A stretch of DNA of 64,000 nucleotides, from positions 26,092-90,091 of the forward strand of contig JAIYAP010000048.1 in the NCBI GenBank assembly GCA_027488935.1. Reading direction: 5' to 3'. The DNA is from Saprospiraceae bacterium (GTDB lineage: Bacteria; Bacteroidota; Bacteroidia; Chitinophagales; Saprospiraceae). The notes beneath the pieces are model-generated. The model saw only the letters and a list, made by a program, of their open reading frames with translations. It did not search any database and was not told the origin of the DNA. The position numbers and the translations under genes were made by a program. Below, one piece after another: positions 41,705-51,606 of this stretch. How positions within the stretch are numbered: the first letter of the stretch is position 1; each line of letters opens with the position of its first letter.

Positions 41705-42052
41705 TTAGATATTCTCCTCTATCCCGAAGTAATCGTTGTAAAGTTGGCGCTTTTCCGGCGATTTCTGCCATGCGGGCTTGTTAAAATAAAAGTCGGGCAA
41801 CCCTGCTGCTTCCAGGCGGGGTTCGCAGGGTTCGTAAAAGTCTTTTTCGCCGCGCTGGTGTGCATTCCGGGCGCATTGTCCGTATTGAAACCCACAATGC
41901 GCTTCGGTGACCAGCACCATTTGGTTCATGGCTTTGTCCACATTTTCGTGCATTCCTTTGGATATATAATCCCCTATTCCGTTCCAAAAGAAACAAAAAT
42001 GTTGGGGGCAGATGGTTAAGTCGGGTTGTGGAGGGTGGTTTTCGTTTTTCAT
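41705..42052 (-). CDS. Small Cys/His-containing hypothetical protein
   Basis: Protein of 115 aa without signal peptide (MKNENHPPQPDLTICPQHFCFFWNGIGDY ...). It contains several Cys and His residues (ICPQHFC, EAHCGFQYGQCARNAHQRG, YEPCEPR) that could coordinate a metal. No family recognised. It lies 36 bases downstream of the DinB-type gene on the same strand, so the two are probably co-transcribed. Confidence 0.6.
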   Translation of the reverse strand: MKNENHPPQPDLTICPQHFCFFWNGIGDYISKGMHENVDKAMNQMVLVTEAHCGFQYGQCARNAHQRGEKDFYEPCEPRLEAAGLPDFYFNKPAWQKSPEKRQLYNDYFGIEENI

Positions 42053-42088
42053 AAAAAAGGTTACTTGTAGAGGTGTTAGCCCTTGTTT

Positions 42089-42925
42089 TTACGCCATTAC
42101 TGCAACTATACTGAGTACGCGTTCCGCCAAAGTAATATCCCCAAACAGGCTTACTTTGTCTTTTACCTGTTCCGGTTTCCAACTTTTTGAAAACAATTTC
42201 CACGCAGTATCAGGGTCCATCACAACTTTTGCATGCGGATGGAGATGTTGACTTTTGTCTAAAATCCAGCCTTTATCAGTCTTTTCGATACTCCAAATTC
42301 CACCAATATCGGTACTGATTTCAATAGAAACGATGGTTCCGTTATCTGCTGAAATAGTACGAAATGTGTGCGGGAAAGCAAACATAAACGTATCAACAAA
42401 CGGATAAAACAATTCCTTGGTCATGATACCTTGTTTGCCAACGGCGTCCCTGATTTGTTGCTGGTGCAAAAACTTTTCGGTGTATTCCCGTGCTATGTGA
42501 AACCAATTTGGTGAAACTGCTTGTCCGGCCCAGGCCACTGAAAAAATAGCGGGATCCAACGGGTTAAGTGTATTCAAGTGTTCGATATATGCTGTCCCGG
42601 TAATTTCTAAAAGGTTGGTGATTACTTTTGGACTTAGTCTTTTGGTGGCGCTTGTCCAAGACATATTCAACTGATTTAGATAACCAACCAGGTCTTGGAA
42701 CGAATGTATATTTTCAGGACTTTCTCCAAAATACCGATCTCTGGACATAGACAAGATTCTTAAATTTCCGTCGAGTAAATGCGCTGCCACATCCTTTACG
42801 TTCCAAAGTTTAGCCACCGTTGGACGATCCCATTCTGCTGCACTTAGCCCGTTTAAAAGGTCGATCAGTTTCCTATCCAAGATAGGAAATAAATGGCGTG
42901 TTTCTATTTGGATTTCGCTGGTCAT
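42089..42925 (-). CDS. DinB/MDMPI-type (maleylpyruvate isomerase N-terminal fold) protein
   Basis: Protein of 278 aa. The N-terminal half shows the DinB-like four-helix pattern with the conserved W-x-V-x-D-x-x-A-H-L segment (LWNVKDVAAHLLDGNLR) and a later IAREYTEKFLHQQQIRDAVG that supplies further metal-ligand His residues. Such proteins are thiol-dependent transferases or isomerases, usually with a divalent metal; the native thiol in this phylum is uncertain. The C-terminal half (about 160-278) resembles an SCP2-like lid. Substrate unknown. Confidence 0.85.
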   Translation of the reverse strand: MTSEIQIETRHLFPILDRKLIDLLNGLSAAEWDRPTVAKLWNVKDVAAHLLDGNLRILSMSRDRYFGESPENIHSFQDLVGYLNQLNMSWTSATKRLSPKVITNLLEITGTAYIEHLNTLNPLDPAIFSVAWAGQAVSPNWFHIAREYTEKFLHQQQIRDAVGKQGIMTKELFYPFVDTFMFAFPHTFRTISADNGTIVSIEISTDIGGIWSIEKTDKGWILDKSQHLHPHAKVVMDPDTAWKLFSKSWKPEQVKDKVSLFGDITLAERVLSIVAVMA

Positions 42926-42994
42926 ATTCTGGTCGTTTTAGGAGGTAACATTTAACGGGAGTATTAAAGTTCAAAGCGGCGCTTAGCCGATCTA

Positions 42995-43027
42995 TTGAAA
43001 TCATTTGAAATGAGATTTCTATATTTG
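42995..43027 (+). promoter_or_regulatory. Bacteroidota-type promoter of the MORN-like gene
   Basis: TATATTTG at 43020-43027 matches the -7 consensus TAnnTTTG. A TTG at 42995-42997 lies 22 bases upstream of it, and a TTTG at 43004-43007 lies too close. It is located 22 bases before the ATG at 43050. Confidence 0.45.
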
Positions 43028-43049
43028 CACATCATCCAATTTGAGCAAC

Positions 43050-46016
43050 ATGCATCCTAAAAAATTACGCGCAAAAACCCGCGATCTCATCGCATTATCG
43101 CTGTTCTTTTTGTTGACAGCCATCCTTCCAATCTTTGCTCAAAACCCAGACACTATCTGGCTCAACGGACAATTCAAGCCCGTAGAACAACCGAAAGCGC
43201 GTTATTACCGCGTTGTCAAGTTGGATGCCCAGCGCAAAAAATGGCATATTCAGGATTTTTTTTTGAATGGCAAACCCCAAATGCGCGGTTGGTCAGACAC
43301 GCCTGATGATGAACACATGGTGGATTCCGTTTTTAGATATTTTGAAAATGGATTCCTGGAAAGTGTGTGCGAACATAAAACCTATGAATCGGGCTGGATT
43401 TCTTTTTTCGATGACAAACTGCACCGCACTTGCCGTCTTTTTTGTGAAAAAAAACTTAAAAATGGCAAGGCTATATTTTATAATGTGGACGGTTCGGTTT
43501 TTTCAAAAGCCGTTTTCAAAAATGACTCTGTGTTTAGTGGCACACGCCCACACATAATTTGCTACAATCATTTCAATCCATATGCTTCGGTTACATACAA
43601 AAAAGGCAAGGCAATAGAGGAAATCAAACGTTACCCAAACGGAAAGATTGCCAGGAAGGCAAAATTGGGAAACGGGTTATTGAGTCCTGTTTCCGCCGAA
43701 TTTTGGGATGAAAAAGGCAAGAAAATTGGTGCTTGCACTTTCGAAAAAGACTATTTAAAGCCGCTTGATGGGACTTTCGTGGAATTCTCAGATGGCAATA
43801 AATTTTTCGATTTTTACGCACCTGCCCTCATTGTCAAAATTGCGAGCATGGAGCAGGGCAAACTAGTTCATGCCCGGTATTTTGACCCAAAAGGTGCATT
43901 GATTGCGGAATGCAACTATAAAAATGGCTTGCCTTTTAATGGACTTCAAATGGAAGATGGGGTAATAAAAACTTATGTAGAGGGCGCAAACACCGGCATA
44001 AACACCCATTTTGCCAAAAAATATGGCAGAAAACTGTTCGATGTTCAAATGGTGGATGGATTGGAAAACGGCGAATCCCGTAATTTCGGACCAGACGGTT
44101 CCATCACCTCAACCGGCATTTGGCAAGATGGCAGGCCTTTTTCCGGGAAGATTTACCGCAACCAAGAACTTTGCGATTATGTGGAAGGCAAAAAAACGGG
44201 CGTCTGCCAAACTTTTTTCGAAGATGGGACGATCGAATCAATGACCCATTTCAGCCAAGACATGCCCGAAGGAGAAGCTACTGTTCGCTCCAAAAATGGG
44301 CTTTTTCAAACGAAAGGTACCTATCGCGCGGGTGCTATGTACGAAGGCACCTTTCCTCAAAAACGCTACGAATATATCTCCGTGCGTTACGAAAAGGGCA
44401 ATCTTGTCGAAACAACCTATTTCGACCGGTACACTTACCTCGTGCAGCGTATTGAGGCAGCCAAAAATGGCTTCACAAAAGAGTTTGACGGAGATGGCCG
44501 TCTGATATTAGAAGGTGAATTGCGCGATGGCAAGCGTTTCTCCGGACGTTTTAGAGAAAAAAACGCCATTTTTTCTTACAAAAATGGCCAAAAAAACGGT
44601 GTTGCTGAAATCCTGGATTACAACCGTAAGCCAGTTAGAACGGAACAATATGCGAATGGCAAACTGGATGGGGAAACCATTTTTTATAAAAATGGCAAAA
44701 TCGCGGCCCAGGGGGTGTACAAAAACGGACAGCCTTACGAAGGCCATTTTATTGAAGGCGATGTGGATGACAAGCATAGCATTATCGAATACCACGACAG
44801 TTTGAAAAACGGCACCGCATTCCTATTTTTTTATCCGGTACAGGCGACCGTGCCTTTTGTCAGCGGGCAGCGAGAAGGCGTGGCGCGTTTTTTTTGGACA
44901 AAGAACAAGAACAATAAGGTTGACACCTTTAATCTCACCGGAGTTTATAGAAATAACAAACCGTTCGAGGGCGATTTTATAGAAGACAACCGTCATGAGC
45001 AATACAAAAACGGCTTATTGGATGGACAGGTCAAGCATTTCGTAAAAACTTTAGAGGGCGACTTGACCAAAATGGAGACCTACCGTGCTGGCATATTAGA
45101 CGGAGAAACGGTAAGGGTTTTTAAAAAAAGACCGTTCGTGGGCCAATTTCGGGAGGGTCAACCGTGGAGCGGCTGGCATGAGGACATAAATGCACCCAGT
45201 TTTCAAAAAACCTTTGTCCGTTTGGAAGATGGAGCGCCGACAGATGACAAATTCGAGTTTATGGAAGGCTATAAAGAACTTGAAGTGCGAAACGGCAAAC
45301 CTTTTTCAGGTTTTATCAGGGATGAAAAACAGCCTTTAAGACAACATTTTTATACAAATGGCCAACGCACTTTGACAATTGTTGGACGCCCTTATTCCCG
45401 CGACACACTCGGTTCTATAAAATATTCCAACGACACGGCCACTCTATTCGACTCAAAAGGGCGTATTTTGGAGAAGACCATATTCACGAACAAATATGAC
45501 AGTGGCACAACCGATATTTTTTCAACCGATGATTTCCTTCACGTAGGACATATCGTCTTTAAAGATGGGAAACTTAAAACAGGGTATTTCCGGCCAGAAG
45601 AACACATCCTGCCCGAACATCAACAATGGGGCATGGCGCAATTTAGTAAGCTGGGCGATTCCATCATTGTGGAAACAGCGGTAAAAGACAACCCGCTCAT
45701 CATGGTTCGAAAAATATCGGGGCAATTTGACATTCCCTGGCCCATGAACTTTCAAGGATTTTTGAACGATTTAGGAACCAGAAAAGGACGAACGGAATAC
45801 CACCTTTACCTGAGTGCAGATCCAAAACCACCTTTCAAAACCATTGCTACCCTTGAAAACGACGGCAACGGCCATTTAACCGGTGTATTAATCCAGGAAT
45901 TGGGTTCGAGCTTTTATATTTCAAAATACGAAGGCAACAGTTATACCGATAAAACATTCGAGCGGTTCAGCTTGGAACAACTGCTAGAACAACTTGAAAC
46001 CTGGGAGAAAGAATAA
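43050..46016 (+). CDS. YwqK/MORN-type repeat protein (giant)
   Basis: Exported protein of 988 aa from the ATG at 43050 (the track start at 43041 is a TTG). A signal peptide ends IFAQ. The body consists of about 25 MORN-variant (YwqK-type) repeats with G-x-x-x-G-x-x-x-x-Y-x-N-G-K patterns: YKNGLPFNG, YANGKLDGETIFYKNGKIAAQGVYKNGQPYEG, FYTNGQRT. The C-terminal 130 residues are different (PFKTIATLENDGNGHLTGVLIQELGSSFYISKYEGN). YwqK-family proteins are sometimes annotated as antitoxins, but no toxin neighbour is present. The function is likely structural or scaffold. Confidence 0.88.
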   Translation: MHPKKLRAKTRDLIALSLFFLLTAILPIFAQNPDTIWLNGQFKPVEQPKARYYRVVKLDAQRKKWHIQDFFLNGKPQMRGWSDTPDDEHMVDSVFRYFENGFLESVCEHKTYESGWISFFDDKLHRTCRLFCEKKLKNGKAIFYNVDGSVFSKAVFKNDSVFSGTRPHIICYNHFNPYASVTYKKGKAIEEIKRYPNGKIARKAKLGNGLLSPVSAEFWDEKGKKIGACTFEKDYLKPLDGTFVEFSDGNKFFDFYAPALIVKIASMEQGKLVHARYFDPKGALIAECNYKNGLPFNGLQMEDGVIKTYVEGANTGINTHFAKKYGRKLFDVQMVDGLENGESRNFGPDGSITSTGIWQDGRPFSGKIYRNQELCDYVEGKKTGVCQTFFEDGTIESMTHFSQDMPEGEATVRSKNGLFQTKGTYRAGAMYEGTFPQKRYEYISVRYEKGNLVETTYFDRYTYLVQRIEAAKNGFTKEFDGDGRLILEGELRDGKRFSGRFREKNAIFSYKNGQKNGVAEILDYNRKPVRTEQYANGKLDGETIFYKNGKIAAQGVYKNGQPYEGHFIEGDVDDKHSIIEYHDSLKNGTAFLFFYPVQATVPFVSGQREGVARFFWTKNKNNKVDTFNLTGVYRNNKPFEGDFIEDNRHEQYKNGLLDGQVKHFVKTLEGDLTKMETYRAGILDGETVRVFKKRPFVGQFREGQPWSGWHEDINAPSFQKTFVRLEDGAPTDDKFEFMEGYKELEVRNGKPFSGFIRDEKQPLRQHFYTNGQRTLTIVGRPYSRDTLGSIKYSNDTATLFDSKGRILEKTIFTNKYDSGTTDIFSTDDFLHVGHIVFKDGKLKTGYFRPEEHILPEHQQWGMAQFSKLGDSIIVETAVKDNPLIMVRKISGQFDIPWPMNFQGFLNDLGTRKGRTEYHLYLSADPKPPFKTIATLENDGNGHLTGVLIQELGSSFYISKYEGNSYTDKTFERFSLEQLLEQLETWEKE

Positions 46017-46244
46017 CGTTTCTTGAATGAAACCCATCGCTTTAGTTTTTTATTTAGATGGGAGTGAACGGGAGCATCGATGGCCCCCTGCGTTTCGCTG
46101 GCGGTTGGTAAGGATACCTTTCTGATGTCAATACCTACTAATATATGGACGATTAGTGATATTACATGATCCGACACAATCTTCGTTTACATAGCGTGGC
46201 ATATAAATAATTATGTACTACGGTTTTAAATGGAGCGAGTATTT
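46017..46244. other. Intergenic region without a gene
   Basis: About 230 bases between the stop of the MORN-like gene and the terminator of the next gene. A hairpin (CCCATCGC ... ATTTAGATGGG around 46028-46057) may terminate the MORN-like gene. I see no coding sequence. Confidence 0.5.
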
Positions 46245-46286
46245 AAAAAGCCCCTCCCAACCCCGAAAATTCGGAGCGAGAGGGGC
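46245..46286 (-). terminator. Terminator of the giant repeat protein gene
   Basis: On the minus strand, GCCCCTC pairs with GAGGGGC across a 20-base loop with an inner CCGAA/TTCGG stem, then TTTTT. Confidence 0.8.
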
Positions 46287-46316
46287 AATGGTTTTACTTG
46301 GGGTATATTGCGGGGT

Positions 46317-49300
46317 CTATTGCTTCACAAATTTTTCTATGGCGAGCACTTTTCCATCAGACACAACTTGCAAGAAATACAAGCCAGCAGGTAAAGCCCC
46401 TGCCCGAACGGTCTGCTGTGCACTGCCCGACTCGGTTTTTTGTTCCAGTACGAGCCGGCCCGTGAGGTCGGTGATGCGGAACGTGGTGCCGAGTTTGGCA
46501 GGTTCGGGTAGTTCGAGGGTGAAAGTGCCAGTATTGGGGTTGGGGTAAATGCGGATAAGCATTGCCCTAAATTGGTCTGACACGGAGACCACTGGCGTAC
46601 ATTCGCGGAAAGAAATATCGTCCAGCGCGAAGTTGTTTCCCTCAAAAGAGGTGCCCGCCGTTCGGATGGCCAAGAAATGGCTGCCACCGACCGATGCTGT
46701 GAAAGATCCGGTAATGCCAACCCAACCGCTTGCTGTTGGTGGTTCGGGGAGGGGGCCGGTCGTAGCGATCGGGCCGCCAATCGGGGTCATACTTGCGTCC
46801 AGAACATACGCTTCCACGATCGGGTCGGGCCGGTCAAGGTTCAGGTTCAGGTTTTTGACCCAGGCACAAAAGTTATAAGTCTTGCCTGCAGTCAACGTGA
46901 CCGGCTGTTTCCACGCATTGTCCCCAAGGGTTTGGCTGCCATCAGCAGCAAAAAACTTCCAACCCGTTGTGGTGTTGCCCGTTGTGTGGTCGGTAGCCGC
47001 CCAGTTGTTGCACACCGTGGTCACCTGTACCGGATCGGTCACAATGAATTCCTTAGGGCTACAGCTGGGGAATAGCGGGGCATAATCGGAACTGAAGTTC
47101 GGGATAACTGCTTGAAAGGTACCATTCAGCACCAGTTCTGGCCCTGTCGTATTGCCCTGTGGGCAATCGCAAGGGCAGCCCGGTGTTTCTATTTTGATCT
47201 CGCAATAGCAGGTATCAGATCCACAAATGCCCACCAACGTAAGCGTGTAGATGCCAGACCCAGAAAAAGTACCGCTGGGGATCGAAACCAGAAAACTCGG
47301 GCTGGTCATCGTGCCGTTATTAACGATATTATTAGCGGGGTTTTTCAAAGTCCAGGACATCGGGATCGGGGCCGGACAAGCATTTCCTTGGCACATGAAG
47401 TTACCGCTCAGATTGAAAGTGGGCAAGACGCATTGCCAAATGGCGATTTGGCCGCAATCAATAGACACGTTCGGACCGCTATTCGCCTTGTAGCTCATGT
47501 TGCTAAACCCGCTTGGGTTGGCACAGGTGCAGCTGGGTGGTGGCGTGCATTCGCGGAAAGAAATATCGTCCAGCGCGAAGTTGTTTCCCTCAAAAGAGGT
47601 GCCTGCCGTGCGGATGGCCAAGAAATGGCTACCACCGACCGATGCTGTGAAAGATCCGGTAATGCCAACCCAACCGCTTGCTGTAGGTGGTTCGGGGAGG
47701 GGGCCGGTCGTAGCGATCGGGCCGCCAATCGGGTTCATACTTGCGTCCAGAACATAGGCTTCCACGATCGGGTCGGGCCGGTCAAGGTTCAGGTTCAGGT
47801 TTTTGACCCAGGCACAAAAATTGTAAGTCTTGCCCGCATTCAACGTGACTGGCTGTTTCCACGCATTGTCCCCAAGGGTTTGACTGCCATCGGCGGCAAA
47901 AAATAGCCATCCTGGGGTGCTGTTGCCCGTTGTGTGATCGGTAGCCGCCCAGTTATTGCACACCGTGGTCACCTGTACCGGGTCCGTCACAATGAATTCC
48001 TTAGGGCTACAACTCGGGAATAACGGGGCGTAATCGGAACTGAAGTTCGGGATAACGGATTGAAAGGTACCATTCAGCACCAACTCTGGCCCCGTCGCAT
48101 TGCCCTGTGGGCAAGCGCATGCGCAACCCGGTGTTTCTATTTTGATCTCGCAATAGCAAGTATCTGATCCACAAATGCCCGCCAACGTAAGCGTATAGAT
48201 GCCGGGCCCATAAAAAGTAGCGCTGGGGATCGAAACCAGAAAACTCGGGCTGGTCATCGTGCCGCTGTTAACGATATTATTGGCAGGGTTTTTCAAAGTC
48301 CAGGACATCGGGTTCGTGGCCGGACAAGCATTTCCTTGGCACATGAAGTTACCGCTCAGATTGAAAGTGGGCAGGAAGCATTGCCAAATGGCGATTTGGC
48401 CGCAATCAATAGACACGTTCGGACCGCTATTCGCCTTGTAGCTCATGTTACTGAACCCGCTTGGGTTGGCACAGGTGCAGCTGGGTGGTGGCGTGCATTC
48501 GCGGAAAGAAATATCATCCAGCGCGAAGTTATTTCCCTCGAAAGAAGTACCCGCTGTCCGAATGGCCAGGAAATAAGTACCGCTGGCCGATGCCGTGAAG
48601 GATCCACCAATGAAAACCCAGCCGCTTGCTGTTGGAGGTTCGGGGAGGGGGCCGGTCGTAGCGATCGGGCCGCCAATTGGGTTCATACTTGCGTCTAGAA
48701 CATACGCTTCCACAATCGGGTCGGGCCGGTCAAGGTTCAGGTTCAGGTTTTTGACCCAGGCACAAAAGTTGTAAGTCTTGTCCTTAGTCAAAGTGACCTG
48801 CTGTTTCCACGCATTATCCCCAAGGATTTGGCTGCCATCGGCAGCAAAAAACTTCCAACCCGTCGTGGTGTTACCCGTCGTGTGATCGGTAGCCGCCCAG
48901 TTATTGCACACCGTGGTAACCTGTACCGGGTCGGTCACAATGAATTCCTTAGGGCTGCAACTGGGGAATAGTGGGGCATAATCGGAGTTGAAGTTCGGGA
49001 TAACGGATTGAAAGGTACCATTCAGTACCAACTCTGGCCCCGTCGTATTGCCCTGTGGGCAATCGCAAGACCAATTCGAACAAGTAACTTCAACCCTGAA
49101 ACTACAGGAACTAATATTGTTGCAGCCATCGGTGGCAGTATAGGTCACCGTGGATGTGCCTTGCATAAAGTTTGTCCCGCTTGCATCGCCGATTCCGCTA
49201 CCACCTGTAGGGGTAGAAATCTGGTAGGTCACGGTAGGCACACCGCAATTGTCAGAAGCAGTAGGCAGCAATCCGGTGACGATTGCTTTGCATTGACCCA

Positions 49301-51512
49301 CCGCATTGAGTGCCCCCAATACGTATATATTGTCCGGGCAAGTGATGATCGGCGGTACTACCTCAATGGTCTGAATCCCCATCGTACAGGTGCTCGTATT
49401 GTTGCACCAGTCCGTCACGGTTAATGTTACCGTAGTAACACCACATCCGGTTATCACAGAAGGGCTGACGCTCAGGCTCTGAATCTGGCAATTGTCCGAG
49501 GAGCCGCCATCCACAAAGGCGGGGCTTACTTGATATATACAATTAGCACCCAAATCTACTCCAACCCCTGTATTGCAGACCGCCGTGGGCGGCACATTGT
49601 CGGTTATGGTATAGGATGCAGTAGACATGCTGCCATCTGCGCAAGTGACTGATACGGAACAAACCGAGCCGCAGGGAAGTCCTTGAACATTGATCGTTTG
49701 GGTGTTTTGGCCTTGACACCACTGATAGGAAAATGGCGCGAGGCCAGTTGGGTTGGCCGTGAGGGTGCCTGTACCGCAGAATGGAGTGGGGTTTGCTGAA
49801 ATGCTCACACTACAGGGCGGCGCGATACAAGCCCGGAAACTCACGTCGTCAATCGCTACATCGTTGCCGATGTTGGCTGTTGAGAGCATTCGGATGGAAA
49901 GCACCACCGGGCCAGAGGCCATGGCCGTCCAGGTGCCGCAAAGCCGAACCCATTGGTCGGGGGTTTCAGGCAGGTTAAGCGGCCCGGCTATCTGGGTGTT
50001 GCCGACGAAAAGCGCCATTTGAGGGTCAGAATAGTTTTTCGGAGGCCTTACCAAGTTGTTGAACCAGGCCGAGTAGGCATAATTGGTGCCGGCTGTTACG
50101 TTCACGGTCTGTTGCCACGCAATAGGCCCACCATAACCGTCTACGATGAGCATATTTCCGGTAGCCGAAAGAGTGGTGTGGTCAAGACAAGCCCACTGGG
50201 GGTTAGCAGTATAGACCTGGCTCTGATTCAGCACCGAATATTTCCCGATCATGGTTGGGCCACCGGGGGTGAAATAGGTGTAACTGTTGGTAAAGGCTAG
50301 GGTCCCTTGTTGAAAATCGCCATTCAGGACCTGTTCATTGCCAAAACTGCTTCCGGCCGGGCAGCAAGGAGTAGGGCTGGTCGGTGGCGGGCATGGGTAT
50401 GAAAAGGCGCGGGAACAAGTCACATTGCCTTGTCCGATGTTATAAAAAGTAGTAACAGTCATTTCGTGCACATTCGCTCCAGAAGCCCGATATTTACATG
50501 GTTCATAACTGACAAGCACTATAAACCCTTGAACGGGCCTCACCACAATATGTTGTGAATCGGTGAGTACTGCTTCCCAACCAGTGGACGGGGTTACAGA
50601 AGCGAAAGTGCCAGCGGCAAGACTGATGTTGATTTGGTTGAAACAATAGGCGCCTGTATTGGTCACGTTTAGGGCATAAGTACAAGAATCCGATATTCCT
50701 GGCAACTGCACCACATCCAAATAAATCGAATCACAGGAGCACTCCGGGCAATTCCCAAAATTCCGCACCGCCTGCTGCGAGGGGGCCAGTGTCACCGCGT
50801 ACATCCCACTGGCTGGCACCGACCACATCCATCCTGGTTGCTGCGTTTCTTTTACAACATAGTTTCCTACGGGCAAATCATAAAAACTATAAGCCCCGCC
50901 TGCGTCGGTCACCTGTTCCCTTAAAACATTGCCATCAACATCCAATAATTGAATCGGCCAGTCGGGAATGGTAGCTTGGTTCGTATAAGGCAAACTTTCG
51001 CACTCCCTGTATTTCACCCCAATAATGCTGGCATCCTTCGGATCCGGGCAGGAAACCAGCTCAATCCCCGGGAAAAGGGTACATCCTTCGCCGAGGCCAC
51101 AGGTGAATTCCCAGGTAAAATTGCCAAGTGTCACCAAATCCACCGGAAGGGTAAATATCATTGGAAAACTGGTGCCCAAGGGCACAAACCCCTGTGAATG
51201 CGTCAACTGCACCAGATTGGGTGCCAATAATTGCCCGGTCCAGCCGCCAGCGGTATTGGCGCTCCAGGATTCAAATTCGCCCGGATCAATCAGCACCGTA
51301 AAACTCGGGGTACATTCAGAGGTATTGACAATTTGAACCCTGTACTTGCAAGGCTCAAAATTGATAAATGAAGGGGTCAAACTGCTACACCCTCCTTGAG
51401 CGCGCACATCGCCCGTAAAAAACAACGCAAACAGGGTAATAATTGCCGCTATTCGCCGATATTTACCGAACGTTGGGCTTTCCAATCTAATTGAAGTGTT
51501 AAAAATTTTCAT
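46317..51512 (-). CDS. Giant T9SS type A surface protein with duplicated modules
   Basis: Protein of 1731 aa. Signal peptide near residues 15-38 (ALFFTGDVRAQ); an Ig-like/SdrD-like segment (residues about 150-250, YCNSLPVGNYVVKETQQPGW-like prealbumin fold); a CBM-like jelly roll (about 390-560); PKD and HYR-like repeats (about 570-810); then 2.6 copies of a 316-residue module, each holding a CBM-like jelly roll (ELVLNGTFQ ... FALDDISFREC) and a Cys-rich Ig-like domain (CTCANPSGFSNMSYKANS). It ends in a type A sorting domain (IYPNPNTGTFTLEL ... FVKQ). Probably an adhesin or polysaccharide-binding surface protein. An upstream motif is shared with the sigma gene at 55.8 kb. Confidence 0.92.
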   Translation of the reverse strand: MKIFNTSIRLESPTFGKYRRIAAIITLFALFFTGDVRAQGGCSSLTPSFINFEPCKYRVQIVNTSECTPSFTVLIDPGEFESWSANTAGGWTGQLLAPNLVQLTHSQGFVPLGTSFPMIFTLPVDLVTLGNFTWEFTCGLGEGCTLFPGIELVSCPDPKDASIIGVKYRECESLPYTNQATIPDWPIQLLDVDGNVLREQVTDAGGAYSFYDLPVGNYVVKETQQPGWMWSVPASGMYAVTLAPSQQAVRNFGNCPECSCDSIYLDVVQLPGISDSCTYALNVTNTGAYCFNQINISLAAGTFASVTPSTGWEAVLTDSQHIVVRPVQGFIVLVSYEPCKYRASGANVHEMTVTTFYNIGQGNVTCSRAFSYPCPPPTSPTPCCPAGSSFGNEQVLNGDFQQGTLAFTNSYTYFTPGGPTMIGKYSVLNQSQVYTANPQWACLDHTTLSATGNMLIVDGYGGPIAWQQTVNVTAGTNYAYSAWFNNLVRPPKNYSDPQMALFVGNTQIAGPLNLPETPDQWVRLCGTWTAMASGPVVLSIRMLSTANIGNDVAIDDVSFRACIAPPCSVSISANPTPFCGTGTLTANPTGLAPFSYQWCQGQNTQTINVQGLPCGSVCSVSVTCADGSMSTASYTITDNVPPTAVCNTGVGVDLGANCIYQVSPAFVDGGSSDNCQIQSLSVSPSVITGCGVTTVTLTVTDWCNNTSTCTMGIQTIEVVPPIITCPDNIYVLGALNAVGQCKAIVTGLLPTASDNCGVPTVTYQISTPTGGSGIGDASGTNFMQGTSTVTYTATDGCNNISSCSFRVEVTCSNWSCDCPQGNTTGPELVLNGTFQSVIPNFNSDYAPLFPSCSPKEFIVTDPVQVTTVCNNWAATDHTTGNTTTGWKFFAADGSQILGDNAWKQQVTLTKDKTYNFCAWVKNLNLNLDRPDPIVEAYVLDASMNPIGGPIATTGPLPEPPTASGWVFIGGSFTASASGTYFLAIRTAGTSFEGNNFALDDISFRECTPPPSCTCANPSGFSNMSYKANSGPNVSIDCGQIAIWQCFLPTFNLSGNFMCQGNACPATNPMSWTLKNPANNIVNSGTMTSPSFLVSIPSATFYGPGIYTLTLAGICGSDTCYCEIKIETPGCACACPQGNATGPELVLNGTFQSVIPNFSSDYAPLFPSCSPKEFIVTDPVQVTTVCNNWAATDHTTGNSTPGWLFFAADGSQTLGDNAWKQPVTLNAGKTYNFCAWVKNLNLNLDRPDPIVEAYVLDASMNPIGGPIATTGPLPEPPTASGWVGITGSFTASVGGSHFLAIRTAGTSFEGNNFALDDISFRECTPPPSCTCANPSGFSNMSYKANSGPNVSIDCGQIAIWQCVLPTFNLSGNFMCQGNACPAPIPMSWTLKNPANNIVNNGTMTSPSFLVSIPSGTFSGSGIYTLTLVGICGSDTCYCEIKIETPGCPCDCPQGNTTGPELVLNGTFQAVIPNFSSDYAPLFPSCSPKEFIVTDPVQVTTVCNNWAATDHTTGNTTTGWKFFAADGSQTLGDNAWKQPVTLTAGKTYNFCAWVKNLNLNLDRPDPIVEAYVLDASMTPIGGPIATTGPLPEPPTASGWVGITGSFTASVGGSHFLAIRTAGTSFEGNNFALDDISFRECTPVVSVSDQFRAMLIRIYPNPNTGTFTLELPEPAKLGTTFRITDLTGRLVLEQKTESGSAQQTVRAGALPAGLYFLQVVSDGKVLAIEKFVKQ
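46595..49070. repeat. 948-bp in-frame repeat array inside the surface protein gene
   Basis: The landmark CATTCGCGGAAAGAAATATC recurs at about 46600, 47548 and 48497. The interval is 948 bases (316 codons) in both cases, with two full units and one partial unit ending near 49070. Unit similarity at the DNA level is very high over hundreds of bases, with only scattered substitutions, so the copies are recent or kept alike by gene conversion. Confidence 0.9.
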
Positions 51513-51549
51513 ACCGAATTACGATTTAAGTGTTGAAAAGTTTCCAACC

Positions 51550-51581
51550 CATATATCTCCACGCGCTTTCATTTTGTAACC
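51550..51581 (-). promoter_or_regulatory. Predicted alternative-sigma promoter of the giant surface gene
   Basis: On the minus strand GGTTAC, then exactly 19 bases, then ATATATG, 37 bases upstream of the ATG at 51512. The longer core CGGTTACAAAAT-GAAAGC also occurs upstream of the sigma gene with the same spacing and a matching ATACATG. Confidence 0.55.
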
Positions 51582-51606
51582 GTTAAGAAAAAAAAAATTG
51601 AAAATC

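Noticed and set aside
43050..46016. Toxin-antitoxin pair with YwqK-type antitoxin
   Set aside because: The protein is exported, almost 1000 residues long, and has no toxin gene on either side.
47112..47906. Repeated plus-strand frames (RHVRTAIRLVAHV type) opposite the giant surface gene
   Set aside because: They recur only because the 948-bp sense module is repeated; not an independent repeat protein.
46595..49070. CRISPR array
   Set aside because: The repeated units are 948 bases long, contiguous and coding; there are no short repeats with unique spacers anywhere in the window.
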